From positions 10,094,001 through 10,158,000 of the forward strand of contig NC_063259.1 of assembly GCF_019578655.1 (NCBI RefSeq): 64,000 nucleotides of DNA, in the 5' to 3' direction. The translations under genes and the position numbers were made by a program. This DNA comes from Ricinus communis. Its lineage: Eukaryota; Streptophyta; Magnoliopsida; Malpighiales; Euphorbiaceae. Positions 9,836-20,779 of the stretch are shown here, one piece after another (the first letter of the stretch is position 1; every line of letters starts with the position of its first letter). The notes below the pieces were generated by a model that ran no database searches, was not told the origin of the DNA, and saw only the letters and a program-made list of their open reading frames with translations.

Positions 9836-11800
9836 ATCTACCTCTTTTCTTATGACAAAACATTGATGCAATAATCAAAATAATTCTCTCCTTTTTTAGA
9901 ATCATTTAAAAAGGGTCATTAACATAAAGTGTATATATTGTAAATGCAAGAGATTAGATAAATGCATGAAATTAAAATATACATGTATATTTCTCATTTC
10001 TTTTGCAACTTGAGGATTTTCATGATCTGTTTACTTCCCCTTAAAAAGGTAATTTATGCATAACTAAGAGCATATCTTCCCCTCAAACTAATAATTCCTT
10101 AGCACAAACTAAGAATGTCCATGAATTATAGAGAATAATATAAACCATTTCAAAAGAGCATATGATCATATAAAAAACTATTAATCCTTTCTACAATGTA
10201 TGATCATTTGAAATCTTGGTGTGTGAGAGTATATATTCAAACACTTCATCTAGATGATCTAAAATAAATGTGTAACTGAGGTTTGATTATACTCCCCTTA
10301 ATATGATAGAAATTTAATGGATGATTCTCCTTCTTTTATGGCAAGATTCTAGAGTGGATCATTTAGCTCCTCCAACTTATTTTCCCTCTTTCTAGCTTGA
10401 TCAATTGAAATTTGAATGTTGAAGAGAATTTTTGAAGCTTAAAATGATTTTGCTACAGAACAAAAAATAACTACCTTTCTACAAGTGTAGCGTCAATTCA
10501 TTTATATCTCCCCCTAAGCATGATAATCATATAAACTAAGCTTTCCTATTAACCAATAATTCTTTTCACGATTAATAAGTACAAGGGTAAGACTAATTGT
10601 TCTTAATAGGAAAAAGGATGAGAAGTTAAAGTTGCTATTAAATAAACATAGGCAATTTAGCAAATAACCATTCAAGTGTACTCAATTTAAAGATTTATTC
10701 AAAACTCATGAGGTTCATTAAAAGTGAAGAGTAAATACCACTTGAGAATAGCATTGCAACTACACTCCCATTAGCAAATTTCTTTGATATTAAGATCAAT
10801 TGAATCTCCTTGAGCACATCAAAAAGTTGCAAATACTTAATTCTTTAACTTTGATCATAGTTCTTGATATGCTTCTCTCTTTATATTCACCAAGAGTTCT
10901 TGAGTATTTTCTCTTTGATATCACTTTGTACTTCATTTATATTGCCTATAAAAAATAGGAGCATAAATAGCTACCTTTTGAAGGAGCAAGGGGTTAGCTT
11001 AATCAATAATAAGATGTATTCATCTCAACAATAAAAATGACTTTCCATCAATTTAAGGATAAAGAATATTTTGAAATCTTCGGGGGCATGAAAATAGAAA
11101 TTCAAGTTATTTAATTAAGAAATTTAAGAGATAGATATACTTCACTTTTGTTTTTCAACTCTAGCATTGTCAATATTTAGACTCCCACTAGGAACATGCA
11201 TCTTAATTTGCACTCATGCTTTCTCAAACTTGGCTCATGTCCTCTCTTTTTTTAAGCATGATGCAAGAACATTCTCCTTAAAGTATATCTACAAGAATCC
11301 ATAAGTTTGGTACCCTTTAACTTATTGGGTCCTTGAGAGGTAGTATCAACAAGATAATAAAAAATTCTCCATGATGATGGCAATTGCTTAATAAATTTAG
11401 CATGTATAAATCATAAGGTTAAGTGCATAATTCAAATGGTAATTATACATCAAATTATGCAAAACCTTAAGATCTACACATCAACATATAACATGTATGC
11501 ATAATAGAATACATTTAATACATGCATATTCAATAAACTCAAAAACACATCAAACATATATAACTAAGACTAAGGTTTAGAATACCACTTTTGCCTTATC
11601 TTTCTTGATTTTATGTTGTTGATATTCATATGGAATGAAGTTATACTTTGCCAATGTATTTGAAAGACTTTATATTTTCTACTTTTTCTCTCATTTTAGC
11701 TCTTTGTTGATGGCAATCTCCTCATGAACTCTTCCATCTTTAATCTCCAAATGGAGATGGTCTTTCTACTCCTTTGAGTTTTCATTGTTCACCATTTCTA
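9836..11800. other. Non-coding interior of the pol-less copia element
   Basis: About 2 kb separates the end of gag from the 3' LTR, where protease, integrase, reverse transcriptase and RNase H would be expected. The sequence is AT-rich and shows none of their motifs in any frame I could follow. The purine-rich tract next to the LTR (minus strand, about 9,837-9,853) is the probable polypurine tract for second-strand priming. Confidence 0.6.
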
Positions 11801-12009
11801 TTCCAATACATTAGAGTTTGATGCTAATTAAAATAGTTTGGCCTTTTACAAATGCCAATTTGTATATTTCCTTCAAATTTTCTTCTTTTTGTACCTTGCA
11901 TCCAGTAAGAAAAAAATGGCTTTTTAGGTACCCATTTTTCTTTGCGTCCTTGATGGTTAGTCTTAGCAACTCAAACCATCTTGGTTTTGGGTTGTTTCCT
12001 CTTGAAAGC

Positions 12010-12144
12010 ACAATTATAAGCAAAATGATCATTTCTATTACAATAAGTGTAATATCTAAAAAATGGTTTAGCATGAGATGAATAGACATATCTTATAGTC
12101 TTACAATTGAATGCTTTATGTCCATATGCATTGCAAGAGCAACA
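12010..12144 (-). other. Tandem zinc knuckles in the copia gag relic
   Basis: Minus-strand translation at 12,144-12,103 gives CCSCNAYGHKAFNC, an intact C-x2-C-x4-H-x4-C. At 12,051-12,010 it gives YTYCNRNDHFAYNC, the same pattern with the first Cys replaced by Tyr. No stop lies between them. Confidence 0.75.
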
Positions 12145-12305
12145 ATATCCAAAAGATTTTTATGCAATGTCATGCTTACTACTCGTATGAAATCTATTCT
12201 TATGTGTGTGAATATTACTATATATATGCTTATAATGATCATGTTTAGCATGAGACCCTTTAGCAATATACACTTGTGTGCTAGTTGATGCATGATCATT
12301 TGAGG

Positions 12306-12310
12306 AATGA
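12306..12310. repeat. Target-site duplication, left (AATGA)
   Basis: AATGA abuts the TGTAATACCC start of the solo LTR and is repeated exactly at 15,233-15,237 after its ...GTCGTGACA end. Confidence 0.92.
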
Positions 12311-15232
12311 TGTAATACCCGAAAATTTTCTTTAATAATGATTTTATTAATAATAATTAATAAATGAATTTTTATTTAAATTAATTTTACTTTATTTTTA
12401 TTTGGTTTAATTTGGAATGATTAATGGAAATTTTAATGTTAGACAAATAAATGAGTTATTTTCTATATCCAATTAGTTTGATTTTTAAGAAATTAATTAA
12501 GTAAATCCTTTGAGAAATAAATTATATTTTTGGTTATTCGAAATTTTTCCCAATGCATATTTATATAAATAAAATATATATTGGAGAATTATGGAAGAAT
12601 TTGTAAAGGGTGTTTTTATAAAAGAATTTTGGAAAAATTGGTACTTTAATTAGCTAGTGGTATTAAATTTTAAGTTGGAAAATATTTAGCAAAATGATTA
12701 TTTAATTTAATTGTGCGTTAGGACTAAATTAGAAATTTATTTTGGGATGAGGATTAAAAGTATAATTTTATTATTATGGGGGTTTAATGAAAATTTGTAT
12801 GTTTGGTATTTTTTTAAATAAATATGTCGGCCAGGGGTATATATGTAATTGTGTATTTTCAATAATTCTAATTTGGCCCAAATTAAATAGTTAGGGGCTT
12901 AATTGGAATTTTTACAGGTTCAAATTGTAGTAATTAAAAAGTTGAGGGACCAAAAGGTAAGAAAGGAAATTTCAGAGACCTAATGTCGATATTGGAAGAA
13001 AAAAGAAGAAAAGAAAGAAGGAAGAAGAAGGAAGGGAAGAAAGGGAGGAGAGAGAGGGGCGTCGGCGTCCATGGTGGATGACGGAGGCCGAGGGCGGCTG
13101 ACGTCGGAAGGAGCGCACGTCAACGGCGAGCACGATGGTGGCGTGGAGGCACCGGCAGTCGGAAGTGAGAAGTGCGCAAAGAAGGCAGGCGTCATTTCGG
13201 CCATTGCTTCCGGTGGCGATCGGCCTCCCGAGGGCTCTCTTTTAGCGCGGCCGGTGACGCCTATGGTGACCGGAGACGGAAGATCCGGTGGAGAGAGAAA
13301 GTAGGGGGCAGCCGGTGTTTTTCAGCTTTTCCGGCGAGCTCCGGCGAGCTATGGACGATCGGAGGACGTATCCCGACTCTCCTCAGCTCAAGCTTCGCAA
13401 TGGCACCGGATTCGTGGCAATGGGGCTTCGTTTGTAAATCGATGGCCGAGATCGTCCATAAATCGCTCCGGATGATCTGGGGTCGGATCGAAAAATCGAA
13501 AGCAGGGATCGTCATCAGGTCGTCGTTTCGAGCCCAATGGTGTGTTCGGATCGTCGATCGGACTCTGGCGGCTGGAGGCAAGTCGACCGAGCGATCAAGC
13601 GTCTCGGTAATTTTCTCTGGCCCGTTGATTTTGGAATTCATTGATTTAATTATGTGTCTATTGAATTGTGTTGTGTATTAGAAAATATTTATGTGTTAAA
13701 ATAATTGTTTGTCGGACTGCCTACCTTAGTCGTGAATTGTGCTGTGTGGGGGAGTCGGGAAAAATAGTGAAGTCTTAGGGACCCAACTCCCGTTGTATTA
13801 AATTGTTGGATATTTGAAGTATTTTTCTAGCAGTTCCTGGACCCATTTTACGGGGTGTAAACGTCTGTGTTGTGGGGGAGGTTCTACCGAATCTTCGGTA
13901 GAATTCTTCCGAGTCGAGATTCTTAGACAGTCAGTCCTAGGAATCTAGACCTAAGATTAATGATCAATTATTTCAGCGTTTTGATAAATTGTTTTCCATG
14001 ATTAGATAATCCGTCTGTTCGGTTCGCTCCAACCGAGGCACCGGAGTAGAGCTAGGAGGTTGCTAAAGCTATGAGTTAAAGTCATATATCGATTATGCAC
14101 GTGTCATGCAAAAATTTCTGATTTGCAATTATTCATTTAATTATTATTCATTTGACTCATGCTTTTGATTACTATTCATTTATATATCATTTCCTTTATC
14201 ATTGATTTTATTATTGCATGATGACATGGGATGGGACGACAGTAGGACATATTAGTTTGATGAGTGTTCCGATATAAATTCGAGAGTGATGGAAAAAGGG
14301 TAAATAGGTAAATTTAAAAGGAAAAGATTAAGACTTGCCCTGATCGAGCATCACTTTCTGGGCTTAGTAGAGTGTGGTTGCCGGAGTAAAGGTCCCTGGT
14401 CGAGCATTGCTCTTTGGGCGCCGGCTTATCTGGAAACCTAAGTGTCCAGACTGGAGGTAAGGTCCCTAGTCGAGCTTCGCTCTCTACGCGACAGTCTTAT
14501 TAGAATAAGAGAGCCGAAAGGCTAAGGCTGATAGTGAACATTAAGTGACCGGACTGGAGCTAAGGATCCTGGTCGAGCTTTACTCTCTGGGCGCCAGTCC
14601 TATTAGAAAGAAATTAGTCGGGATGTTAGAGTTTAGATTAGTCGAGATGTCAGTATGGAGATTGATCGAGATGCTGTGTTGGGATTAGGGTTCTACTGAA
14701 GTACTCTGTCCCGTAGTGTGTGAAAATTATTTTATTTAATTTAAGCATGGCATGACACGTATGTTTTTACATGACTTAATGCTTATTCTAAATTAAATAA
14801 ATATATGATCGAAATATATGTAAATATTTTTAGATATATGATTTTAACTCACTCTCAAGACTGACAGTCTCATTTTCACTGTTTTTCAGATCCGTGACTG
14901 TTAGTCTTCCCGCGACTCTTATCTAGTAACCCGACTCCTTCATTATCGGGTGGTGTATTTGATTTGGTATGTTAATTTGTAAAATCTTAGACTCTCCGCA
15001 GTAGAAATAGTAGGTGTATCAGTTGTAATTTTCTATAGTTTCGTGTCTTACCTAATTCTTCTGGCAGACTGAATTAATTATGTAAAATGTAACTGTTAAG
15101 ATAATTGTGGCATCAGTAAAATGAGATGAGATTTAATTGAGTTAGTGAGTATCAGGCTTACTATGGGATTTGGTGGCCTTACGCCTACCCATTCCCTAGT
15201 GCCGGTCACGGCCCACAAATGGGGTCGTGACA
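12311..15232 (+). mobile_element. Solo LTR of a Ty3/gypsy (Del/Tekay-like) element
   Basis: This 2,922-bp unit starts TGTAATACCCG, ends GGGTCGTGACA, and is flanked by exact AATGA duplications. It contains no gag-pol and no internal second LTR, so it is the recombination footprint of a full element. The termini and the 2.9-kb length resemble LTRs of Del/Tekay chromoviruses (family knowledge, not a database match). The interior has a purine-rich leader at about 12,990-13,065 and a GC-rich block at 13,060-13,640, in sharp contrast to its AT-rich host. It also has a set of imperfect repeats at 14,330-14,600. Open frames inside the GC-rich block (up to 169 codons) overlap on both strands and show no known domain, so I treat them as non-coding. 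Confidence 0.88.
14330..14600 (+). repeat. Imperfect internal repeats in the solo LTR
   Basis: Four copies of a segment like 'tggtcgagc' + 'ctctctgggcgcc' occur near 14,340, 14,397, 14,470 and 14,571, alternating with 'gactggag(c/g)taagg'. Spacing is 60-100 bp and irregular. Such internal duplications are common in long gypsy LTRs. Confidence 0.65.
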
Positions 15233-15237
15233 AATGA
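15233..15237. repeat. Target-site duplication, right (AATGA)
   Basis: This is an exact copy of 12,306-12,310. Gag reading of the host copia element resumes directly after it. Confidence 0.92.
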
Positions 15238-16454
15238 GATGCTTTCACAAATTGGGTCTTGTGTGTGCTAGGTGATGCATCATTATAGCCTAATCCTTGT
15301 CTTATGCAAGATGATCTTTGCGAACTTAGCAAAGTATCAAGAGTTTCTTTTCTTTTAATAAATTTTGAAGGTAATGATTTCAAATCAATAATCTCATTTT
15401 TAAGAACTTCATTTTCTTTTTTGAAATTTTAATTTACTTTTAAAATCTTATCAACATTTTGGGACTTCATCAAGAGCTCATCATTTTTCTTTTTTTAAAA
15501 TAACTTAGATGGAAGTTAGAAAAATAATTCTATCTTTCAAATATTCATTTTTTTCTTGAAAGCTCTATTCTCATTCTTTAGAATCTCATTACTTTTCAAG
15601 ATATTTTCAAAATCAAGTGATTTCTTCGCAAGTTTTTTGGTTTGCTCTTCCAAAATAATTTGTTTTTGAAATCAAAGATGAATTTTCTTTTTTCAAAAGT
15701 TTCATTTTTGTTTTCAAAATTTCTAATTTTAATTTTGAAACTTTTATTTTTCTTCATTAGCTTCTCAAGAGTATCTTTGCATAGATTCTACTGTATTTAA
15801 CAAATTATAAGAAGGATCATCATCATCAATATTAATATTAAATTTGTAAGGACTTGATGTTACATCATCATCTTGTTCTTTAGAGTATTTTCTTGCTTCG
15901 TCATAGCTTGAGGATGTTGAAGTTGAGTATTTTAAATTTTTTTCTCTTCTTGATTGTGTCTCCTCATCATCTTCAAGGGAAATTAAGCATGTATGGTCAA
16001 CCATAGAGCAATCTTGAGAGTTTTTTTCATTCTTTTTTTTCTTGCCTTTTGATTCCCTCCACAAGTTTATTCTCTTCACATATAATGTTAGTGTTATAAG
16101 TAGAATTAAAATAATCCCAAATATCCTTGGCATTGACATATGAGGCAATTTTTTCATAAGCAATTTCATTCAAAAAATTTCTCAATATCATCATGGCTTT
16201 AATATTTAACATAAGTTGTTGTTAATCATGAGCATATGCCATTGATCTTTGGGTTTTCTAACCCAAATACAAACTTCTATAATACCCCATAAATCAATAT
16301 CAACACTCATGTTCCATACTTTGTTTCCAAAACTGAAAATTGCTACAATAAAAAAATGGAGGTTTGTTTAGTGAAAATACTTCTTTTACAATAAATCCAT
16401 TTGAGGTTGCTTTTTATCAACTCTTAGACGGTTAAGTCCTTTATCAAGAGCACC

Positions 16455-16466
16455 TCTTTGATACCA
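16455..16466 (-). other. Primer-binding site of the pol-less copia element
   Basis: The minus strand reads TGGTATCAAAGA, 10 of 12 matches to the initiator Met-tRNA complement. It starts 2 nt from the LTR edge at 16,469. Confidence 0.75.
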
Positions 16467-16837
16467 ATTGAAATGCCCCATGGCAACCAAGAGAGGCGTG
16501 AATTGGTTATTTACAAGAGTTAATTCTAATTAAAAAATTTATTTTGAAAAACTTAAGTATTAAAATAAATATTAGTGGAAGTAATTAATCAAAGAAATTG
16601 AAAAATTCTCAATATAGAATACAAGAATAAGTCATAATATATAGCAGGTATAAATATAACAAATATAAGAGTGTAGGAAAGAGAGATTCAAATACAAGAT
16701 TTATAGTGGTTCTGCCAACTCCTTACCTACATCCACTCTTCAAGCTTCACTTGAGATTTCCACTATAAATGATCTTTTTATGGGTGCAAGATCAGACCAA
16801 GTGTTTTCAAGCTTACACTCAAACTTCTTTCAAGTGT

Positions 16838-17105
16838 TTTTATGGCTAACACTCAAACCTTCAAACCTAAGTGTCTTTCTGTGGCTAACATTCAAACCCA
16901 AGTGTTTTTTAATGGCTAACACTAAAACCTTCAAATTCAAGTATCTTTTAATGGCTAACACTAAAACACAAATATTTTTCAATGTCTAACACTCAAACCT
17001 TCAAATTCAAGTGTTTTATGCCACTCACTCAAACCTAAGTGCTTTTCAATGGCTAACACTTAAACCTTCAAATCCAAGTGTTTTATGACTCACACTCAAA
17101 CCTCT
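16838..17105. repeat. Degenerate minisatellite inside the copia 5' LTR
   Basis: This is the same 'atggctaacactcaaacc' / 'caagtgtttt' unit family as in the 3' LTR. The unit number and order differ, indicating turnover after insertion. Confidence 0.72.
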
Positions 17106-17339
17106 TACAATGGAGAATGATTTAGAGAAGAAAGAAACCAAGTTCACTCTTACAAATATAGCACAATAGTAAAAGGTAGAGTGAACTTACAACCCTCACA
17201 CAAAAGTATTTCAAACTTACAAATCAAGAACAAGAGGATTTAATGATGAATTATAAGCTCAAAGATGTATGAAGATGTTTCGCACTTGTATTTGATCTTT
17301 GGAGAGCTTAACAACCTTCAAGTTCATGTTCCAAGTTAG

Positions 17340-17347
17340 TATTTATA
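17340..17347 (-). promoter_or_regulatory. Putative TATA box, copia 5' LTR
   Basis: TATAAATA on the minus strand is at the position matching 9,064-9,071 in the other LTR. Confidence 0.5.
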
Positions 17348-18403
17348 GTGTCTTTCCTCCATATAGCCATTACAAACTGGCCAAGTCAAATCCTCTCTAA
17401 CAGTTATAAAATCATCATTAAATTCACTATCAATGCGAATTTTACGGTAAAAAAAATCCTTGTCACGGTCATACCAAATATGACCATTGGAGAGTTCGGG
17501 TTGATTTTGCTCATTTTTACAGTCACAATATTTATATAGTGAGCATGATTATTTCTAAATTCAATATCTTGAGCTCTGCAACTCCAAATGATGAACCATT
17601 TTTTCTTATTTGAAACTTTCGTCATTCTATTACAACTTTGTAGTTTTGAGAAACGTCAAAAACAAGCATCTTCATACTCCAAAATATCAAAATATTTTAT
17701 TGTTCATCTCATACATGCTTTAGTATTTTGGCTATTGCATCTTCCACATATCTCATATTGATGTAAAACCTTTTGTATATGAAACTAGACTTCCAGTGCT
17801 ATAAATTTGGAGAAGGGCATGTTAAAACTCCTCTTGTATAGATAATACCACTAATTCTAAATAACCTCATCTGTTGTAGTCCAATCTAACAGCTTGAGCA
17901 TAATTCACTTAAAAATTTGAAACTCAATTTTCTAGCTCCAAGAATTATTCTAATTTTTATTCCTAAAAGTAGACTGATGTAGCTATCCATCCATATATGG
18001 TTTGCCCTTATATTCTATTCCAAGTAGTATATCTTATTCTTCAAACTTCAGCTAACTGATTTTATTCCATGGAGATCATGCTTGTTCATATGAGTTTCTT
18101 CACTCCACATGCTCTTTGCATTGCCCTTATACTCTTCTATATTATTACTTCATGATTTTATCTTGATATTCATATTGACTGAAGTCTATATTCATATTGA
18201 CTCAAGTCTTCAAGACTTTAACTCTTGAATCAATATTCATGCTTATGTCTTCATCTTTATCTTGCATACTCCAAATATATTAATTTTATTGCATCAATGG
18301 CAATTAAAAAAGTACCTACTAATAACAATAACACTAAATAAGATTGTTAATAATAATAATGTTTTGCATCATCAAAAGCACATATGAGATCTTGGAGTGA
18401 ACA

Positions 18404-18408
18404 AAGTT
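18404..18408. repeat. Target-site duplication, right (AAGTT)
   Basis: This exact copy of the 8,211-8,215 flank confirms the outer limits of the copia element. Confidence 0.85.
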
Positions 18409-18954
18409 AAAAAGACTGAATTTGGTTTAGTTTCTAATGAATTTTATGTCCATCATTAATTATCTTTTATATTTCTTATGAAATATTGTTTTCTTATTAT
18501 GACATTAGAAAGATTATGGTTGTTACATTTAAGTTACAAATGAAAATAGAAACTTAAGTTTAAAATCTTACTCAAGCCTACAGGTGCGGATATGGATATC
18601 AGAATTTAGAAGCTAGTATTTTTTTATTTTATGTATTTTACCTTTTATTTTGGTATATTAGGCTAGGATCTTAGTTGGACCCATGTAATTGTAAATATAA
18701 ATAAAAAATATTAGTAAAATAGGTTCTAGGCTTAATGACTTATATTTAAGCCTAAATTTAATTAGAGCAAACTTCAATAGGGGGCCTAATGGATATCTAG
18801 CAGCAAATTATAATAGGAAAAAGCACATAAATACTGAAAATAAGTTACAAATATTTATCTTTACAGTATAAAAATAGAAATTGTGTTTCTACAGAAAGTC
18901 AACTCAAATTATTTTATTTATACCTTTTCAAAATTCCAGCTTCTTTCCTACCAA
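18409..18954. other. Unique AT-rich spacer between copia element and satellite
   Basis: About 550 bp of AT-rich sequence has no recognised motif. The first satellite-like sequence appears near 18,955, so this is the left edge of the array and possibly the pre-existing host sequence. Confidence 0.45.
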
Positions 18955-20779
18955 AAACAATTGTTTCCTTATATACCGATCTTACGGGGTTGTTTTCTTA
19001 TATTGACAAATATACCATTTTTTTGGAGTTGTTTTCTCATGTTGAAAGATATACCCTACTTATGGGGTTATTTTCTAATATTAACAAATATACCACTCTT
19101 ACGGGGTTGTTTTCTCATTTTGACCCTCTTACGGGGTTGTTTTCTCGTATTAAAAAATATATCATTTTTTTGGGATTGTTTTCTCATGTTTAAAGATATA
19201 CCCCTCTTACGGGATTGTTCTCCAATATTGACAAATATACCCCTCTTACAGTATTGTTTTCTCATATTGATAAATATACACTTTTCTAGGATTGTTTTCT
19301 CATGTCGAAAGATATACCCCTCTTACAGGGTTGTTTTATAATATTGATAAATATACCCCTCTTACGGGGTTGTTTTCTCATATTGACAGATATACCACTT
19401 TTTTGGGGTTGTTTTCTTATGTTGAAAGATATATCCCTTTTACGGGGTTATTTTCTAATATTGATAAATATACCCCTCTTACGGGGTTGTTTTCTCATGT
19501 TGACAAATATACTACTCTTTTGTGGTTGTTTTCTCATGTTGAAAGATATACCCCTCTTACGGGGTTGTTTGCTAATATTGACAAATATACCCCTCTTACG
19601 GAGTTGTTTTCTTATGTTGACAAATATACCACTTTGTTGGGGTTATTTTCTCATGTTGAAAGATATATCTCTTTTACGGGGTTGTTTTCTAATATTGACA
19701 AATATACCCCTCTTACGTGGTTGTTTTCTCATATTGACAAATATACCTCTCTTACAGGTTGTTTTCTCATATTGACAAATATACCCTACTTACGAGGTTG
19801 TTTCCTCATATTGACAAATATACCACTATTTTTGGGGCTGTTTTCTCATTTTGAAAGATATACCCAACTTACGGGGTTGTTTTCTAATATTGACAAATAT
19901 ACCCCTCTTACGGGGTTGTTTTCTCGTATTAAAAAATATACCACTTTTTTGGGGTTGTTTTCTCATGTTGAAAGATATACCCCTCTTCCGAGGTTGTTTT
20001 CAAATATTGATAAATATAACCCTCTAACGGGGTTGTTTTCTCAAGTTGAAAGATATACCCCTCTTACGGGGTAGTTTTCTAATATTGATAAATATACCCC
20101 TCTTATGGGGTTGTTTTCTCATGTTGAAAAATATACTACTTTTTTAGAGTTGTTTTCTCATGTTGAAAGATAAACACCTCTTACGGCGTTGTTTCCTAAT
20201 ATTGATAAATATACCCCTCTTACGGGGTTATTTTCTTATATTGGTAAATATACCACTTTGTTGGGGTTGTTTTCTCATATTGAAAGATATACTTTATTAC
20301 GGGGTTTTTTTCTAATATTGACAAGTATACCCCTCTTATGGGGTTGTTTTTTCATATTGACAAAGATACTCCTCTTACGGGGTTGTTTACTCATATTGAT
20401 AAATACACCAATTTTTTGGGGTTGTTTTGTCATTTTGAAAGATATACCCCTCTTACGGGGTTGTTTTCTAATATTAACAAATATACCCCTCTTACGGGGT
20501 TGTTTTCTTATATTGACAAATATATTACTTTTTTGGATTGTTTTCTCATGTTGAAAGATATAACCCTATTACGGGGTTGTTTTCTAATATTAACAAATAT
20601 ACCCCTTTTACGGGGTTGTTATATCATATTGAATGATATACCCCTCTTACGGGGTTGTTTTCTCATGTTGACAAATATACCACTTTTTTAGGGTTGTTTT
20701 CTCATTTTGAAAGATATACCCCTCTTACAGGGTTTTTCTCTAATATTGACAAATATACCCCTCTTACGGGATTGTTTTC

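Larger units (their letters stand above)
11801..16240 (-). pseudogene. Copia gag relic of the pol-less element, split by a solo LTR
   Basis: Reading right to left, 16,212-16,027 gives a UBN2-like segment (MLNIKAMMILRNFLNEI, then KDIWDYFNSTYN). The rest of UBN2 is missing, and the sequence jumps to an acidic linker (CLISLEDDEETQ, 15,990-15,950) and a Lys/Glu-rich coiled-coil-like stretch to about 15,400. TLLSSQRSSCIRQGLGYNDA follows at about 15,330-15,280. A 2,922-bp solo LTR then interrupts. Gag resumes at 12,305 and carries two CCHC knuckles 31 codons apart in frame, then KEKWVPKKPFF. The first knuckle (12,103-12,144) is intact; the second (12,010-12,051) has lost its first Cys to Tyr. Stops and the internal deletion make it non-functional. 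Confidence 0.8.
8216..18403 (-). mobile_element. Complete but pol-less Ty1/copia element with nested solo LTR
   Basis: Two related LTRs (8,216-9,835 and 16,469-18,403) with TGTT...TTCA minus-strand termini flank an interior of 6.6 kb. A primer site at 16,455-16,466 and a purine-rich tract at about 9,837-9,853 fix the minus orientation, and an exact AAGTT duplication flanks the whole. The interior encodes a degenerate gag only; I find no protease, integrase, reverse transcriptase or RNase H. Without the 2.9-kb solo LTR nested in gag, the interior would be about 3.7 kb. This makes it a non-autonomous copia derivative that would have relied on a relative for its enzymes. The LTRs differ by many substitutions and a deletion of about 290 bp, so the insertion is old. 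Confidence 0.88.
16469..18403 (-). repeat. 5' LTR of the pol-less copia element
   Basis: This 1,935-bp LTR is the longer partner of 8,216-9,835. The extra length is mainly a segment at about 17,860-18,146 plus a local duplication of about 23 bp near 18,181. A TATAAATA (minus) lies at 17,340-17,347. The LTR start TGTTCACTCC at 18,403 is followed outside by the AAGTT duplication. Confidence 0.88.

Noticed and set aside
13071..13681. Overlapping open frames in the GC-rich block (77, 169 and 126 codons)
   Set aside because: They lie inside a solo LTR bounded by an exact target duplication, occur on both strands, and have no recognisable domain.
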